Shown piece by piece: positions 21,287 to 29,459 of a stretch of DNA of 64,000 bases. This stretch comes from Paracoccus marcusii (GTDB lineage Bacteria > Pseudomonadota > Alphaproteobacteria > Rhodobacterales > Rhodobacteraceae). The notes under the pieces were generated by a model. That model did no database searches and was not told the DNA's origin. It worked only from the letters and a program-made list of their open reading frames with translations. The translations under genes and the position numbers were made by a program. The first letter of the stretch is position 1. Each line of letters begins with the position of its first letter. Where the stretch lies: the NCBI RefSeq assembly GCF_006151785.1, contig NZ_VDDD01000004.1:1-64000 (forward strand), in the 5' to 3' direction.

Positions 21287-22318
21287 TCAGTCTTCGTATA
21301 CCTGCGGCAGATCCGGCGCCGGACGGGTCAGCCATTCCGGTACGGGAAGGCCCTTGGCGCGCAGAAAGTCGGGGTTGAACAGCTTTGTCTGATAGCGGGT
21401 TCCGTAATCGCACAGGATGGTGACGATCGTATGGCCTGGCCCCATCTCGCGCGCCATGCGGATGGCGCCCGCGATGTTGATGCCGGACGATCCGCCCAGG
21501 CACAGCCCCTCGTCCTTCAGCAGGTCGAAGACGATGGGCAGCGCTTCCTCGTCGGGGATGCGCCAGCTGTAATCGGGGGTGAACCCCTCCAGGTTGGCCG
21601 TGATGCGGCCCTGGCCGATGCCTTCGGTGATCGAACTGCCGGGGCTGTCGAACTCTCCGGTGGTGTAGAACGAATGCAGGGCCGCGCCTTCGGGATCGGC
21701 AAGGCCGATCTTGACGCCCTTGGGCTGCAGCGCGTCGGCCACGCCCGCCAGCGTGCCGCCGGAGCCCACCGCGCAGATGAACCCGTCGACCTTGCCGTCG
21801 GTCTGCTTCCAGATCTCGGGTCCGGTCGTCTCGACATGGGCCTGGCGGTTGGCCACGTTGTCGAACTGGTTGGCCCAGATGGCCCCGTTCGGCTCGGTGC
21901 GCGCCAGCGCCTCGGCCAGACGGCCGGAATATCGGACATAGTTGTTGGGGTTCTTGTAGGGGGCGGCCGGAACCTCGACCAGGGTCGCGCCGGCCAGCCG
22001 CAGCATGTCCTTCTTTTCCTGGCTTTGGGTCTCGGGGATGACGATCACCGACTTGAACCCCATCGATGCGCCGACCAGGGCCAGGCCGATGCCGGTATTG
22101 CCTGCCGTCCCCTCGACGATGGTGCCGCCGGGGCGCAGCGCGCCGCGCGCGACCGCATCCTTGATGATGTACAGCGCCGCGCGGTCCTTGACCGACTGGC
22201 CGGGGTTCATGAATTCGGCCTTGCCGAGGATCTCGCAGCCGGTCTCCTCGCTGGCGCGGTTCAGGCGGATCAACGGGGTGTTGCCGATCGCGTCGGCCAG
22301 ATCAGAATAGATTCGCAT
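21287..22318 (-). CDS. cysK: cysteine synthase A-type enzyme
   Basis: A PLP enzyme of 343 residues that makes cysteine from O-acetylserine and sulfide. The PLP lysine is in N-P-G-Q-S-V-K-D-R-A near residue 45, the substrate loop is T-A-G-N-T-G-I-G, and the phosphate-binding loop is G-S-G-G-T-L-A. This is the longer form usual in Rhodobacteraceae. ATG 22318 has AAGGG 9 bases upstream; an ATG 13 codons earlier is a less likely start. In Rhodobacter, cysK and trgB are both tellurite-resistance determinants, and here they are adjacent. mscS follows in the same operon. Confidence 0.93.
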   Translation of the reverse strand: MRIYSDLADAIGNTPLIRLNRASEETGCEILGKAEFMNPGQSVKDRAALYIIKDAVARGALRPGGTIVEGTAGNTGIGLALVGASMGFKSVIVIPETQSQEKKDMLRLAGATLVEVPAAPYKNPNNYVRYSGRLAEALARTEPNGAIWANQFDNVANRQAHVETTGPEIWKQTDGKVDGFICAVGSGGTLAGVADALQPKGVKIGLADPEGAALHSFYTTGEFDSPGSSITEGIGQGRITANLEGFTPDYSWRIPDEEALPIVFDLLKDEGLCLGGSSGINIAGAIRMAREMGPGHTIVTILCDYGTRYQTKLFNPDFLRAKGLPVPEWLTRPAPDLPQVYED

Positions 22319-22360
22319 GGCGATCGACCCTTTGTTCACAGGTGCAGGACTTTCCATTTA

Positions 22361-22388
22361 CCTATACGCCCCCGGGTTGGAGGGGCAA
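22361..22388 (-). promoter_or_regulatory. sigma-70-type promoter of cysK
   Basis: On the minus strand, TTGCCC (22388-22383), a 16-base spacer and TATAGG (22366-22361), 42 bp before the cysK ATG and within the 84-bp gap after trgB. It allows cysK-mscS expression independent of trgB. Confidence 0.55.
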
Positions 22389-22402
22389 CCCCGCCCTGCC
22401 CC

Positions 22403-23464
22403 TCAGACCTGCGCCCGCAGCCGGTCCCGCCGCGCGTCCAGCCACAGGGACAGGGTGGCCAGCGGCCCATTGGCGATCTGTCCCGCATCCACCAGCGCGG
22501 ACAGCGTTTCGCGGTCCATCAGGTGGCCGCGAATATCCTCCGCCTCTGAATCCAGCCCGTGGACACCGGCGCAGCCGTCCGGCAAGTCCGCGATGCCGAC
22601 ATAGTGATACAGAAACTCGCACAGCGCGCCGGGGCTGGGATAGGTGTTGAAGGCCGGGATCAGCCGCGTGACTTGCAGCCCCGCTTCCTCCTGCGCCTCG
22701 CGCAGGATCGCGGCCTCGGGGGTCTCACCGGCGTCCACGCGACCGGCGACCGGCTCCAGCAGCCATGGCTGCGGATCGCCGCGAAGGGCGGGGGCCATGC
22801 GGAACTGCTCGATCACCAGAACGCGGTCGCGGACCGGGTCCCAAGGCAGCATGACGGCAGCATCGCCCGACAGGAACGCCTCGCGGGTCATGGGGGCGGT
22901 CTCGCCGCCCTGATGCAGGGCATGGGTCAGCACCTGCCGCTCGACCCCGAAGAACCCCAGGAACGGCTGACTGCGCTGCTGAACGCGCAACGCATCGGCC
23001 AGACGCTGCGGGACGATTCCCTGCCCCGACGGCGCCGATGCGCGGGCGCGCAGCCGGCTGCCCGCCCAGATTCCCATCATCGGCAGCCGCCATGCCAACA
23101 GGTCCGCCTCCGTCCCGCTGGGTGCCTGCAGGATCTGGACCGCGATTTCGGCGGCGATCGCGTCACGGTCGACGATCGGCGCGTGATCCGGGGCGGGTCC
23201 GGGTCCGATGCCCATGACCTGCATCCTGCCCACCTCCTGCACCGTCAGGCCCATCACCGCGGCATAGCGATCCAGCTGCGGCGTCGGCTGTATGGCCAAC
23301 CCCGGGACCGACCCCGGCGCAGGCAGCAGCGCGGGCCAGCCGTCAAGCACGACCCCCGCCCGGTGGCCGCCGGTCAGGACACCCGGTACCTCGACGGGCG
23401 TTCCGTCAAGGCCCAGCACCGCGCGCAGCTGCGGCTGCGCCAATGCGCCGACGACGACGATCAA
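22403..23464 (-). CDS. trgB: TrgB-like protein: cyclotransferase-type domain fused to NUDIX
   Basis: A 353-residue two-domain protein. The N-terminal ~120 residues (V-V-G-A-L-A ... L-D-R-Y) resemble a gamma-glutamylcyclotransferase/AIG2-like fold. The C-terminal half is an ADP-ribose pyrophosphatase-like NUDIX domain, with the box G-x5-E-x7-R-E-x2-E-E-x-G at residues 241-262. This is the architecture of TrgB, a tellurite-resistance protein of Rhodobacter sphaeroides, and its neighbour here is cysK, also linked to tellurite. The TTG start overlaps the upstream stop (TTGA). The trgA gene is not present here. The resistance role is inferred from synteny. Confidence 0.75.
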   Translation of the reverse strand: MIVVVGALAQPQLRAVLGLDGTPVEVPGVLTGGHRAGVVLDGWPALLPAPGSVPGLAIQPTPQLDRYAAVMGLTVQEVGRMQVMGIGPGPAPDHAPIVDRDAIAAEIAVQILQAPSGTEADLLAWRLPMMGIWAGSRLRARASAPSGQGIVPQRLADALRVQQRSQPFLGFFGVERQVLTHALHQGGETAPMTREAFLSGDAAVMLPWDPVRDRVLVIEQFRMAPALRGDPQPWLLEPVAGRVDAGETPEAAILREAQEEAGLQVTRLIPAFNTYPSPGALCEFLYHYVGIADLPDGCAGVHGLDSEAEDIRGHLMDRETLSALVDAGQIANGPLATLSLWLDARRDRLRAQV

Positions 23465-24318
23465 AGCTGCTGTCCCTGACCGCGAAGCGCCGCGGCCATG
23501 CCCATGTCATACGAGGTCTGTCCGAAAACCCGGTCGAACCCCGCAAACAGCAGCTGCGACAGCGCCTGCCCCTCGGCCGATGCGGCGTGCTGGGCATAAT
23601 CCGCAAGTTCGGCGTCGCTCAGCGGGCCATAGGCCAGCATCAGGAAACCCTGCAGCCAGACCGTCGCCTCCGCCTCGATCTGGTCGCGCTGCGCCCAAGC
23701 ATCGGCCATCAGCTGCTGTTGATCCGGGGCCATGTCGAACCCGCCCCCTTCGGCATAGCCGCGGGAAAAGGCGATGGCCGCGTTCAGGCCACCCGCGACA
23801 TTGGGTGCGATCAGGTCTGCTCCGTCGATCAACTGGACGATCTGTTCCGCACGCGGATCACCGTTGCGCAGGGCGCGGGCAAAGTCCGCCCGTGCCTGAT
23901 CCTCGACCCCCTCCTCCAGCAGGGCGCGCCGCGCGGACCCCTCCAGGCGGATGACCCGCTGGCCCAGGCCGGACCCGTGAAAGGCCAGTGCCCGATCCAC
24001 CAGCTGCGGGTCCATGCGCGCGGCGGCGTCGCGGACGCCCGCCCGGAACAGCGCCTCCATCCGCGGGGTGTCGTGGATTCGCGCGACGACACGGGCCCAC
24101 GGCAGGCCGCCCCCGGCGATCAGCCCCTCGCCCTCCATCCGGGCGGCCTCGGTCACGGCCTCCTCCTGCAGGATCGGCATCAGTGCGGCCAGGTCCAGGG
24201 TGCGCCACATGCGGTCGGCCGGGTCCTGCTGCATCTGCACCAGATGGATGTCCGCAGGCGGCGGCACCGCCGGAACGGGAGGTGCCAGAACGGCAAGCAA
24301 TCCCAGAATGGTCAGCAT
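23461..24318 (-). CDS. DUF2059 family secreted protein
   Basis: A 285-residue protein with a signal peptide (about residues 1-20, M-L-T-I-L-G-L-L-A-V-L). An alpha-helical body follows with the DUF2059 character (F-L-M-L-A-Y-G-P-L-S-D-A-E-L-A-D-Y-A near the C-terminus). ATG 24318 has AAAGG 8 bases upstream; GTG 24327 is in frame but too close to that site. It is first in the run DUF2059-trgB-cysK-mscS and overlaps trgB by four bases. The function of the family is unknown; a periplasmic location is expected. Confidence 0.75.
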   Translation of the reverse strand: MLTILGLLAVLAPPVPAVPPPADIHLVQMQQDPADRMWRTLDLAALMPILQEEAVTEAARMEGEGLIAGGGLPWARVVARIHDTPRMEALFRAGVRDAAARMDPQLVDRALAFHGSGLGQRVIRLEGSARRALLEEGVEDQARADFARALRNGDPRAEQIVQLIDGADLIAPNVAGGLNAAIAFSRGYAEGGGFDMAPDQQQLMADAWAQRDQIEAEATVWLQGFLMLAYGPLSDAELADYAQHAASAEGQALSQLLFAGFDRVFGQTSYDMGMAAALRGQGQQL

Positions 24319-24426
24319 GTCCCGCACCTTTCGCGAAAAATTTCGACGGTCGGGATTTTTTCGTCCAAACCCTCTTGCGCTTCAACCCCCACCCCTCTAA
24401 TTCCGCGTCACCACACCAAGAAGCGC

Positions 24427-24516
24427 GGAGAGGTGCCGGAGTGGTCGAACGGGGCGGTCTCGAAAACCGTTGAGCCTGCAAGGGTTCCGTGGGTTCGAAT
24501 CCCACCCTCTCCGCCA
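24427..24516 (+). tRNA. tRNA-Ser (anticodon CGA)
   Basis: A 90-nt serine tRNA with a long variable arm. The acceptor stem is GGAGAGG/CCTCTCC, discriminator G, encoded CCA. The anticodon loop CTCGAAA gives CGA (reads UCG), and the T-loop is TTCGAAT. Confidence 0.95.
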
Positions 24517-24540
24517 TTTTCCATCAGTTCAGTTCCGATG

Positions 24541-24585
24541 GCCAATGTGGCATTTTTCAACAGAATAGTGCCAATGTCCCATTTT
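24541..24585 (+). repeat. pair of 16-bp imperfect direct repeats between tRNA genes
   Basis: GCCAATGT-GG-CATTTT (24541-24556) and GCCAATGT-CC-CATTTT (24570-24585) match at 14 of 16 positions. They lie in an unusually AT-rich 103-bp gap between tRNA-Ser and tRNA-Val. No gene is recognised in this gap. Confidence 0.5.
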
Positions 24586-24619
24586 AGGGCCATGCTGTCG
24601 TGATGTCCGAATTGATGCA

Positions 24620-24694
24620 TGGTGGCCCGTGAGAGATTCGAACTCCCGACCGGCCCGGTGTAAACGGGACGCTCTACCACTGAGCTAACGGGCC
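24620..24694 (-). tRNA. tRNA-Val (anticodon TAC)
   Basis: A 75-nt tRNA on the minus strand. The acceptor is GGCCCGT/ACGGGCC, discriminator A, and CCA is encoded. The anticodon loop TTTACAC gives TAC, and the T-loop TTCGAAT is standard. Confidence 0.94.
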
Positions 24695-24743
24695 ACGCTC
24701 GCCGCGCATAAAACCGATTTGGGTACCGCTTGGCAAGGGCGGA

Positions 24744-25286
24744 TCAGACATCATCCACGTGGCGCATGACGGTTTCTGCACCGTTGCGGATCACGTGGAT
24801 GCCGCCTTGGTGAATCACCCCATGGGCCAGATGAGCGGGGGCTTGGCCCAACGCAAGGCATCGCAGCATGCGCAGGGTGATGCCATGGGTCACGACCAGC
24901 GTGGGGCCGGTCAGGTCCATCAGGAATGCCCGGCACCGTACCTCCAGTGCGGCGAACCCTTCGCCGCCCGGGCAGCAGTCGTACCACGCTAATTCGCCAC
25001 CGCGGAACAGGTCGGGATGGCGGCCGCGAAGATCACGCTCCAGGTGCCCCGCAAATTCACCCACGCAGATTTCGGACAGGCGCGCATCATGCCGGAACCT
25101 GTCGCCAAACACGATCCGCGCCGTCTGGTCGGCCCGTCCAAGCGGGCTGGAGACGCGAAAGCCGTCGATCCCGCGCGTCAGATGCGCCAGCCATCCGGCC
25201 TGACGTATCCCGCGGTCGGACAAGGGGGAATCCCCGCGGCCCTGCAGGCGGCCTTCGACGTTCCAGAGCGTCTCGCCATGGCGCAT
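24744..25286 (-). CDS. histidine phosphatase family protein
   Basis: A 180-residue phosphatase of the phosphoglycerate mutase-like superfamily. The catalytic R-H-G-E lies at residues 2-5 from the ATG at 25286, and the second histidine is in V-V-T-H-G-I-T-L. Homologues normally have 4-6 residues before the first strand. Here those (L-P-D-L-Y-L) are readable upstream, but no ATG, GTG or TTG precedes them before the CCA end of tRNA-Gly, 18 bases away. The annotated start therefore either loses part of the first strand or is non-canonical (a CTG is available). The substrate is unknown; a small-molecule phosphatase is likely. Confidence 0.8.
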   Translation of the reverse strand: MRHGETLWNVEGRLQGRGDSPLSDRGIRQAGWLAHLTRGIDGFRVSSPLGRADQTARIVFGDRFRHDARLSEICVGEFAGHLERDLRGRHPDLFRGGELAWYDCCPGGEGFAALEVRCRAFLMDLTGPTLVVTHGITLRMLRCLALGQAPAHLAHGVIHQGGIHVIRNGAETVMRHVDDV

Positions 25287-25304
25287 CAGATACAGATCGG
25301 GAAG

Positions 25305-25378
25305 TGGAGCGGGTGAAGGGAATCGAACCCTCGTCGTAAGCTTGGGAAGCTTCTGCTCTACCATTGAGCTACACCCGC
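25305..25378 (-). tRNA. tRNA-Gly (anticodon CCC)
   Basis: A 74-nt tRNA on the minus strand with acceptor GCGGGTG and an encoded CCA. The anticodon loop TTCCCAA gives CCC (reads GGG), and the T-arm matches known tRNA-Gly(CCC). Its 3' end nearly touches the histidine phosphatase gene on the same strand. Confidence 0.94.
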
Positions 25379-25420
25379 ATCGTTCGTCCGGATAGCGGCT
25401 GGCCGCAGTCCCGTCAAGCC

Positions 25421-25840
25421 TCAGCGCAGGCCCATGTCAGCCAAGGCGGCAGCGATGGCGGGGGGCAAGGCCTCCTCCAGCGCGCGGCCTGCGGGCAGGT
25501 CCGGTGGCGCATCCGCAGCGGCCAGATAACGCCAGCCTTGGAACGGACGGCGCGGAACGGCCGCAACCCGAACCAGGTCGCGGTCCAGCACGATGCCGCA
25601 GCGCTGGATACCGTCGGCACCCTCGACCCGTTCCAGGGTCAGGATGCGCTGGCGGGCCATCATGACGCCCTTGAAGACCCAGAAGATCGACCCGCCTTCC
25701 AGCAGCTCCGCCTCGCGCTTGGGCCACATGCGCGTGACGTGACGCGCCGGGCCGGACCCGAACCGGGTCTGCCACGCAGCCAGCTCATCGGGGCCTTCGG
25801 CACCCACGCACAGTTTCATCAGGTGAAGGCTTGTCGTCAT
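25421..25840 (-). CDS. DUF1489 family protein
   Basis: A 139-residue cytoplasmic protein of the DUF1489 family, largely confined to Alphaproteobacteria. Typical features are the N-terminal L-H-L-M-K-L-C-V-G, the T-R-M-W-P-K-R block, and a central G-S-I-F-W-V-F-K-G. ATG 25840 has AGG 8 bases upstream. A GTG three codons earlier is an alternative. The gene lies between tRNA-Gly and the trigger-factor terminator and appears to be monocistronic. Function unknown. Confidence 0.87.
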   Translation of the reverse strand: MTTSLHLMKLCVGAEGPDELAAWQTRFGSGPARHVTRMWPKREAELLEGGSIFWVFKGVMMARQRILTLERVEGADGIQRCGIVLDRDLVRVAAVPRRPFQGWRYLAAADAPPDLPAGRALEEALPPAIAAALADMGLR

Positions 25841-25886
25841 GGCGATCACCTAGTCGCGCCCGACCCGTCCATCAAGCCCCGAACGC

Positions 25887-25914
25887 AAAAGGGCCGCATC
25901 CGAAGATGCGGCCC
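25887..25914 (-). terminator. rho-independent terminator of tig
   Basis: A perfect 10-bp stem (25891-25900 with 25905-25914) with a 4-base loop. On the minus strand it is followed by TTTT (25890-25887). Confidence 0.88.
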
Positions 25915-25936
25915 CTGCGCGGTCAGTGGACCGAAA

Positions 25937-27271
25937 TCACAGCTCGTCCAGCGCCTCGACGGCCTTTTCCAGCTCTGCCTTGGTCACGGTCTTCTCTTCG
26001 ACCTTGGCCTTTTCGGCGATCAGGTCGACGACCTTGTCCTCGAAGATCGGCGCGCGCAGCTGCTGCTGGGCGGCCTGGTTCTGCTGGATGAACTCGAAGA
26101 ACTGACGCTCCTGGCCCGGATACTGACGGGCGGCGCGCAGCACGGCCTGGGTCATCTCCTGGTCGGTCACAGTGACCTCGGCCTTCTGGCCGATCTCGGC
26201 CAGCAGCAGGCCAAGACGCACGCGGCGCTCGGCCAGGGTCTTGTGCTCTTCGGTCGGCTCGATGGCATCGTGGTTGTGGCCCTTAACCTCGGGGTTCTCT
26301 TCGTGCCACAGCTGGTGCGCGATCTGGGCGGCCTCGGCCTCGACCAGCGACTTGGGCAGGTCGAACTTGACCGCCGCATCCAGCTGGTCCAGCAGCGAAC
26401 GCTTCATGATGGCGCGGGCGGCGCCGGCGTATTCCGCCTCCAGACGCTCGGTGATCTGCTTCTTCAGACCGTCCAGGTCGTCGGCGCCGAACTTCTTGGC
26501 CAGCTCGTCGTCGATCTCGGCCTCTTTCGGGGCCTTGACCGCCTTGACCGTGCATTCGAAGGTGGCGTCCTTGCCGGCCAGGTGCGGTGCGCCGTATTCC
26601 TCGGGGAACTTCACCTCGACCTTGACCTCGTCACCGGCCTTCACACCGACCAGCTGGTCCTCGAAGCCGGGGATGAAGCTGTTTGAACCCAGGACCAGCG
26701 GATAGTCCTCGGCCGCGCCGCCCTCAAAGGCCTCGCCGTCGACGAAACCCTTGAAGTCGATGGTGACCTGGTCACCGTCCTTGGCTTTGGAGCCTTTCTT
26801 GCGGTCCTCGAAGGACTGCGACGACTTGGCCAGGTTCTCCAGCGCCTCGGTGACGGCCGCGTCTTCGGCGGGCACGGTCAGCTTTTCCAGCGACAGCGCG
26901 GTCAGGTCGACCTCGGGGATCGCGGGCAGCGTCTCGTAGGTCACGTTGACCACGACGTCGTTGCCCTCTTTCCAGGTTTCGCCGTTCTCCATCTCGACCT
27001 TGGGCTGGGCGGCGGGGCGGTCGCCCGACTTCTCCAGGTGGTCCTTCAGCGCGCCGTCGATGGCGTCCTGCATGGCCTCGCCCAGGATGCGCGGGCCGAA
27101 CTGCTTCTTCAGCATCGCCATGGGCACCTTGCCCTTGCGAAAGCCCTTCATCTCGACTTCCGGCTGAGCTTCTTTCAGCTTGGCGTCGACGGCTTTGGCC
27201 AGGTCTGCTGCGGGCAGCGTGAACTGATACCCGCGCTGAAGACCGTCGTTCTGCGTTTCCTTGACCTGCAT
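25937..27271 (-). CDS. tig: trigger factor
   Basis: Ribosome-bound chaperone and peptidyl-prolyl isomerase of 444 residues. The N-terminal ribosome-binding domain contains G-F-R-K-G-K-V-P near residue 42. The FKBP-like domain follows (about 155-240, with [11 protein letters not shown] and G-F-E-D-Q-L-V-G), and the C-terminal helical chaperone domain fills the rest. The second of two adjacent ATGs (27271) is chosen because GAGG is 6 bases upstream and it gives the family start M-Q-V. It is monocistronic, with its own promoter and terminator. Confidence 0.96.
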   Translation of the reverse strand: MQVKETQNDGLQRGYQFTLPAADLAKAVDAKLKEAQPEVEMKGFRKGKVPMAMLKKQFGPRILGEAMQDAIDGALKDHLEKSGDRPAAQPKVEMENGETWKEGNDVVVNVTYETLPAIPEVDLTALSLEKLTVPAEDAAVTEALENLAKSSQSFEDRKKGSKAKDGDQVTIDFKGFVDGEAFEGGAAEDYPLVLGSNSFIPGFEDQLVGVKAGDEVKVEVKFPEEYGAPHLAGKDATFECTVKAVKAPKEAEIDDELAKKFGADDLDGLKKQITERLEAEYAGAARAIMKRSLLDQLDAAVKFDLPKSLVEAEAAQIAHQLWHEENPEVKGHNHDAIEPTEEHKTLAERRVRLGLLLAEIGQKAEVTVTDQEMTQAVLRAARQYPGQERQFFEFIQQNQAAQQQLRAPIFEDKVVDLIAEKAKVEEKTVTKAELEKAVEALDEL

Positions 27272-27325
27272 CATCGTCCTCATAGAAAGAAGGGCCACCG
27301 ATCCGGCGGCCTGAAAATTTGAGCC

Positions 27326-27354
27326 GTTCTAGTCGCCGTGCCGCTGGCCTGCAA
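27326..27354 (-). promoter_or_regulatory. sigma-70-type promoter of tig
   Basis: On the minus strand, TTGCAG (27354-27349), a 17-base spacer and TAGAAC (27331-27326), 54 bp before the tig ATG. Confidence 0.5.
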
Positions 27355-27427
27355 GCAGATTGCGGTCACCCGGCGCTGGAACATCCCCGCCGCCGCGCTA
27401 TGCTGCGTCCAACCGACAGGAGTCCCC

Positions 27428-28489
27428 ATGACCGCCACCGACATGCAAGAACCGCGCCTGACATCCCTGACCCATGGCGGCGGCTGCGGCTGCAAGATCG
27501 CGCCGGGCGTCCTGTCGAACCTGCTGCGGGGCAGCGCCGCCCTGCCCGTCCCGCCCGAACTGCTGGTGGGGATCGAGACGTCGGACGATGCGGCCGTCTA
27601 CAAGCTGAACGACCGGCAGGCGCTGGTGGCGACGACCGACTTCTTCATGCCCGTGGTGGACGATCCGCATGATTTCGGTCGCATCGCGGCGACCAACGCC
27701 ATCAGCGACGTCTATGCGATGGGCGCGACACCCATCTTGGCGCTGGCGGTGGTGGGCATGCCGATCAACGCGATCTCTCATGCGACGATCGCGGCGATCC
27801 TGGATGGCGGCGCTTCGATCTGTCGCGAGGCGGGCATCCCCATCGCCGGCGGCCACACCATCGATTCGGTCGAGCCGATCTATGGCTTGGTGGCCTTGGG
27901 CCTGATCGACCCTGCCCTGCTGAAGCGCAATGCCGAGGCACAGCCGGGCGACCTGTTGGTGCTGGGCAAGCCCTTGGGCGTGGGCGTCATGTCGGCCGCG
28001 CTGAAGAAGGGTCAACTTGACGACGAAGGCTATGCCCGCATGATCGAGGTCACGACCAAGCTGAACCGCCCCGGTCCGGACCTCGCCGCCATCGAGGGCG
28101 TGCATGCGATGACCGATGTCACCGGCTTTGGTCTGGGGGGGCACGGGTTGGAGATGGCGCGCGGATCGGGCTGCGATCTGATGATCGACTGGTCCGCCGT
28201 GCCGCGTCTGCCGGGCATCGACGCGCTGATCGCGGCGGGCCATGTCACCGGCGCCTCGGGCCGCAACTGGGCCAGCTACGGCGAGGGCGTGGCCCTGCCG
28301 CAGGGCTTCGGCGATGCCGAACGCGCGCTGCTGACCGATCCGCAGACCAGCGGCGGGCTGATGGTCGCCTGCGCGCCGGACGCGCTGGAGGCGGTGCAGG
28401 CGGCCTTTGCGCGCCACGGTTTCGCGGATGCCGACGTCATCGGCGAGGTCGGCCCGCACAGCGACGCGCCGCGCGTCATTCTGCGCTAG
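27428..28489 (+). CDS. selD: selenide, water dikinase
   Basis: Selenophosphate synthetase of 353 residues, making selenophosphate from selenide and ATP for selenocysteine or selenouridine. The active-site loop is H-G-G-G-C-G-C-K with Cys20 and Lys23, so this is the cysteine form with no UGA codon. A-T-T-D-F-F is the metal-binding strand, and G-G-H-T-I-D and T-D-V-T-G-F-G-L-G-G-H-G are conserved. ATG 27428 follows CAGGAG. No selA, selB or selU lies in the window. Its TAG overlaps the TAG of the convergent PAP2 gene in one CTAG. Confidence 0.95.
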   Translation: MTATDMQEPRLTSLTHGGGCGCKIAPGVLSNLLRGSAALPVPPELLVGIETSDDAAVYKLNDRQALVATTDFFMPVVDDPHDFGRIAATNAISDVYAMGATPILALAVVGMPINAISHATIAAILDGGASICREAGIPIAGGHTIDSVEPIYGLVALGLIDPALLKRNAEAQPGDLLVLGKPLGVGVMSAALKKGQLDDEGYARMIEVTTKLNRPGPDLAAIEGVHAMTDVTGFGLGGHGLEMARGSGCDLMIDWSAVPRLPGIDALIAAGHVTGASGRNWASYGEGVALPQGFGDAERALLTDPQTSGGLMVACAPDALEAVQAAFARHGFADADVIGEVGPHSDAPRVILR

Positions 28490-28983
28490 AAGCGCAGGCC
28501 GAAGCTGATCGCGGCCCCTTCGGAGCCGATGCCAAAGCTGGCCGCGCCGAAGCTGATCCCGATCAGCGCACCGGCCAGCGCCTGATCGGCCGTATGTTCG
28601 CCGGCCTGCACACGGCTGAAAGCGGTCAGCCCCGCGGCGCCATAGGCGGCGGCGCCCAAAGCGGGATCGTCCTCCCAGCACTTGCCGGCCAGATCCGCGG
28701 CCCCGAACCCCGCGGCGGCGGAATGCCCCGACGGGAAACCCCGCCCCTCTCCGGTCGGACGGGTGCCCAGGGGCGATCCGTCGAACACCGCCTTGAGGCC
28801 CAGCACCACCGCCGCCTGCAGGGCACCGCGCACGGCGAAATCCTCCAGCCGATCCTGATCGGCCGCGCAGACGGCTGCCGCCAGCGGCAGCGCATATTTC
28901 ATCGTGGTCCCGAACCGTTCCAGCCCGTCAGCACCCGCAGGCAAGGCCAGCATGCAGGTCAGCCCGACAATCGCCGCGCGCAT
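28486..28983 (-). CDS. PAP2-family phosphatase-like protein
   Basis: A 165-residue protein with an N-terminal signal peptide (about 1-18). PAP2 acid-phosphatase motifs are visible: a lysine followed by T-R-P, then F-P-S-G-H-S, and S-R-V-x5-H-x3-D. These are the three catalytic segments. Hydrophobic stretches between them fit a small membrane-associated enzyme acting on lipid or isoprenoid phosphates. ATG 28983 is 4 bp after the cytochrome c stop, giving a two-gene operon. It ends in a CTAG shared with selD. Confidence 0.8.
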   Translation of the reverse strand: MRAAIVGLTCMLALPAGADGLERFGTTMKYALPLAAAVCAADQDRLEDFAVRGALQAAVVLGLKAVFDGSPLGTRPTGEGRGFPSGHSAAAGFGAADLAGKCWEDDPALGAAAYGAAGLTAFSRVQAGEHTADQALAGALIGISFGAASFGIGSEGAAISFGLRF

Positions 28984-28987
28984 GGCT

Positions 28988-29395
28988 TTAGCGCTGCAGG
29001 GTCTGGAGGTAATCCGCCAGCGCGACCAACCGCGCCGGCGTGGCGACGCGCTGTCCCGAGCCGTCGTCATACATGACGACCGGCCCCTCGCGCAGGACCT
29101 CAAAGATCGGCATGTGCGATTCGCTGCGTCCCATCGTGTATCCGACTAGCTGGCCCATCACGCGGGTCTTGGGGAACACGCCCCCATCCTGTGCGGCCAG
29201 CATGGTCAAGTCCGCGGGCGCGGGCACCATGCCCACGGCGGCGGGCCCGTTACCCCGTCCGCCCGGCCCGTGACAGCTTGCGCAGTAATCCGCGTAATCG
29301 CGCGCCGCGCCCGTCGGTTGCGCCTCGGGCGCGCAGGCGGCGACCAGCCCCGCCAGCGCCAATCCCGCCACCCCTGCCATCATCACTGCCCGCAT
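28988..29395 (-). CDS. c-type cytochrome lipoprotein
   Basis: A 135-residue exported cytochrome c. The signal sequence ends in a lipobox L-V-A-A-C21, so the protein is probably lipid-anchored. The haem site is C38-A-S-C41-H42, and M95 in S-H-M-P-I-F is a good candidate for the sixth ligand. The fold resembles small class I cytochromes of electron-transfer chains. No oxidase or dehydrogenase gene is close, so its partner is unknown. It precedes a PAP2-like gene by 4 bp. Confidence 0.85.
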   Translation of the reverse strand: MRAVMMAGVAGLALAGLVAACAPEAQPTGAARDYADYCASCHGPGGRGNGPAAVGMVPAPADLTMLAAQDGGVFPKTRVMGQLVGYTMGRSESHMPIFEVLREGPVVMYDDGSGQRVATPARLVALADYLQTLQR

Positions 29396-29459
29396 CGTCC
29401 GTGCCCCCGTCGGTTGTCGTTTTGTCCAGCATGCACCCGCGCGCGGGGCGGTGCAACGA

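Noticed and set aside
25287-25364. Translation of the histidine phosphatase from a start inside tRNA-Gly
   Set aside because: The frame is open, but these codons are the tRNA sequence itself and give residues unlike family members.
24427-25378. Genomic island at the tRNA cluster
   Set aside because: No integrase, no duplicated tRNA 3' end and no foreign genes between the tRNAs; only a short AT-rich gap.
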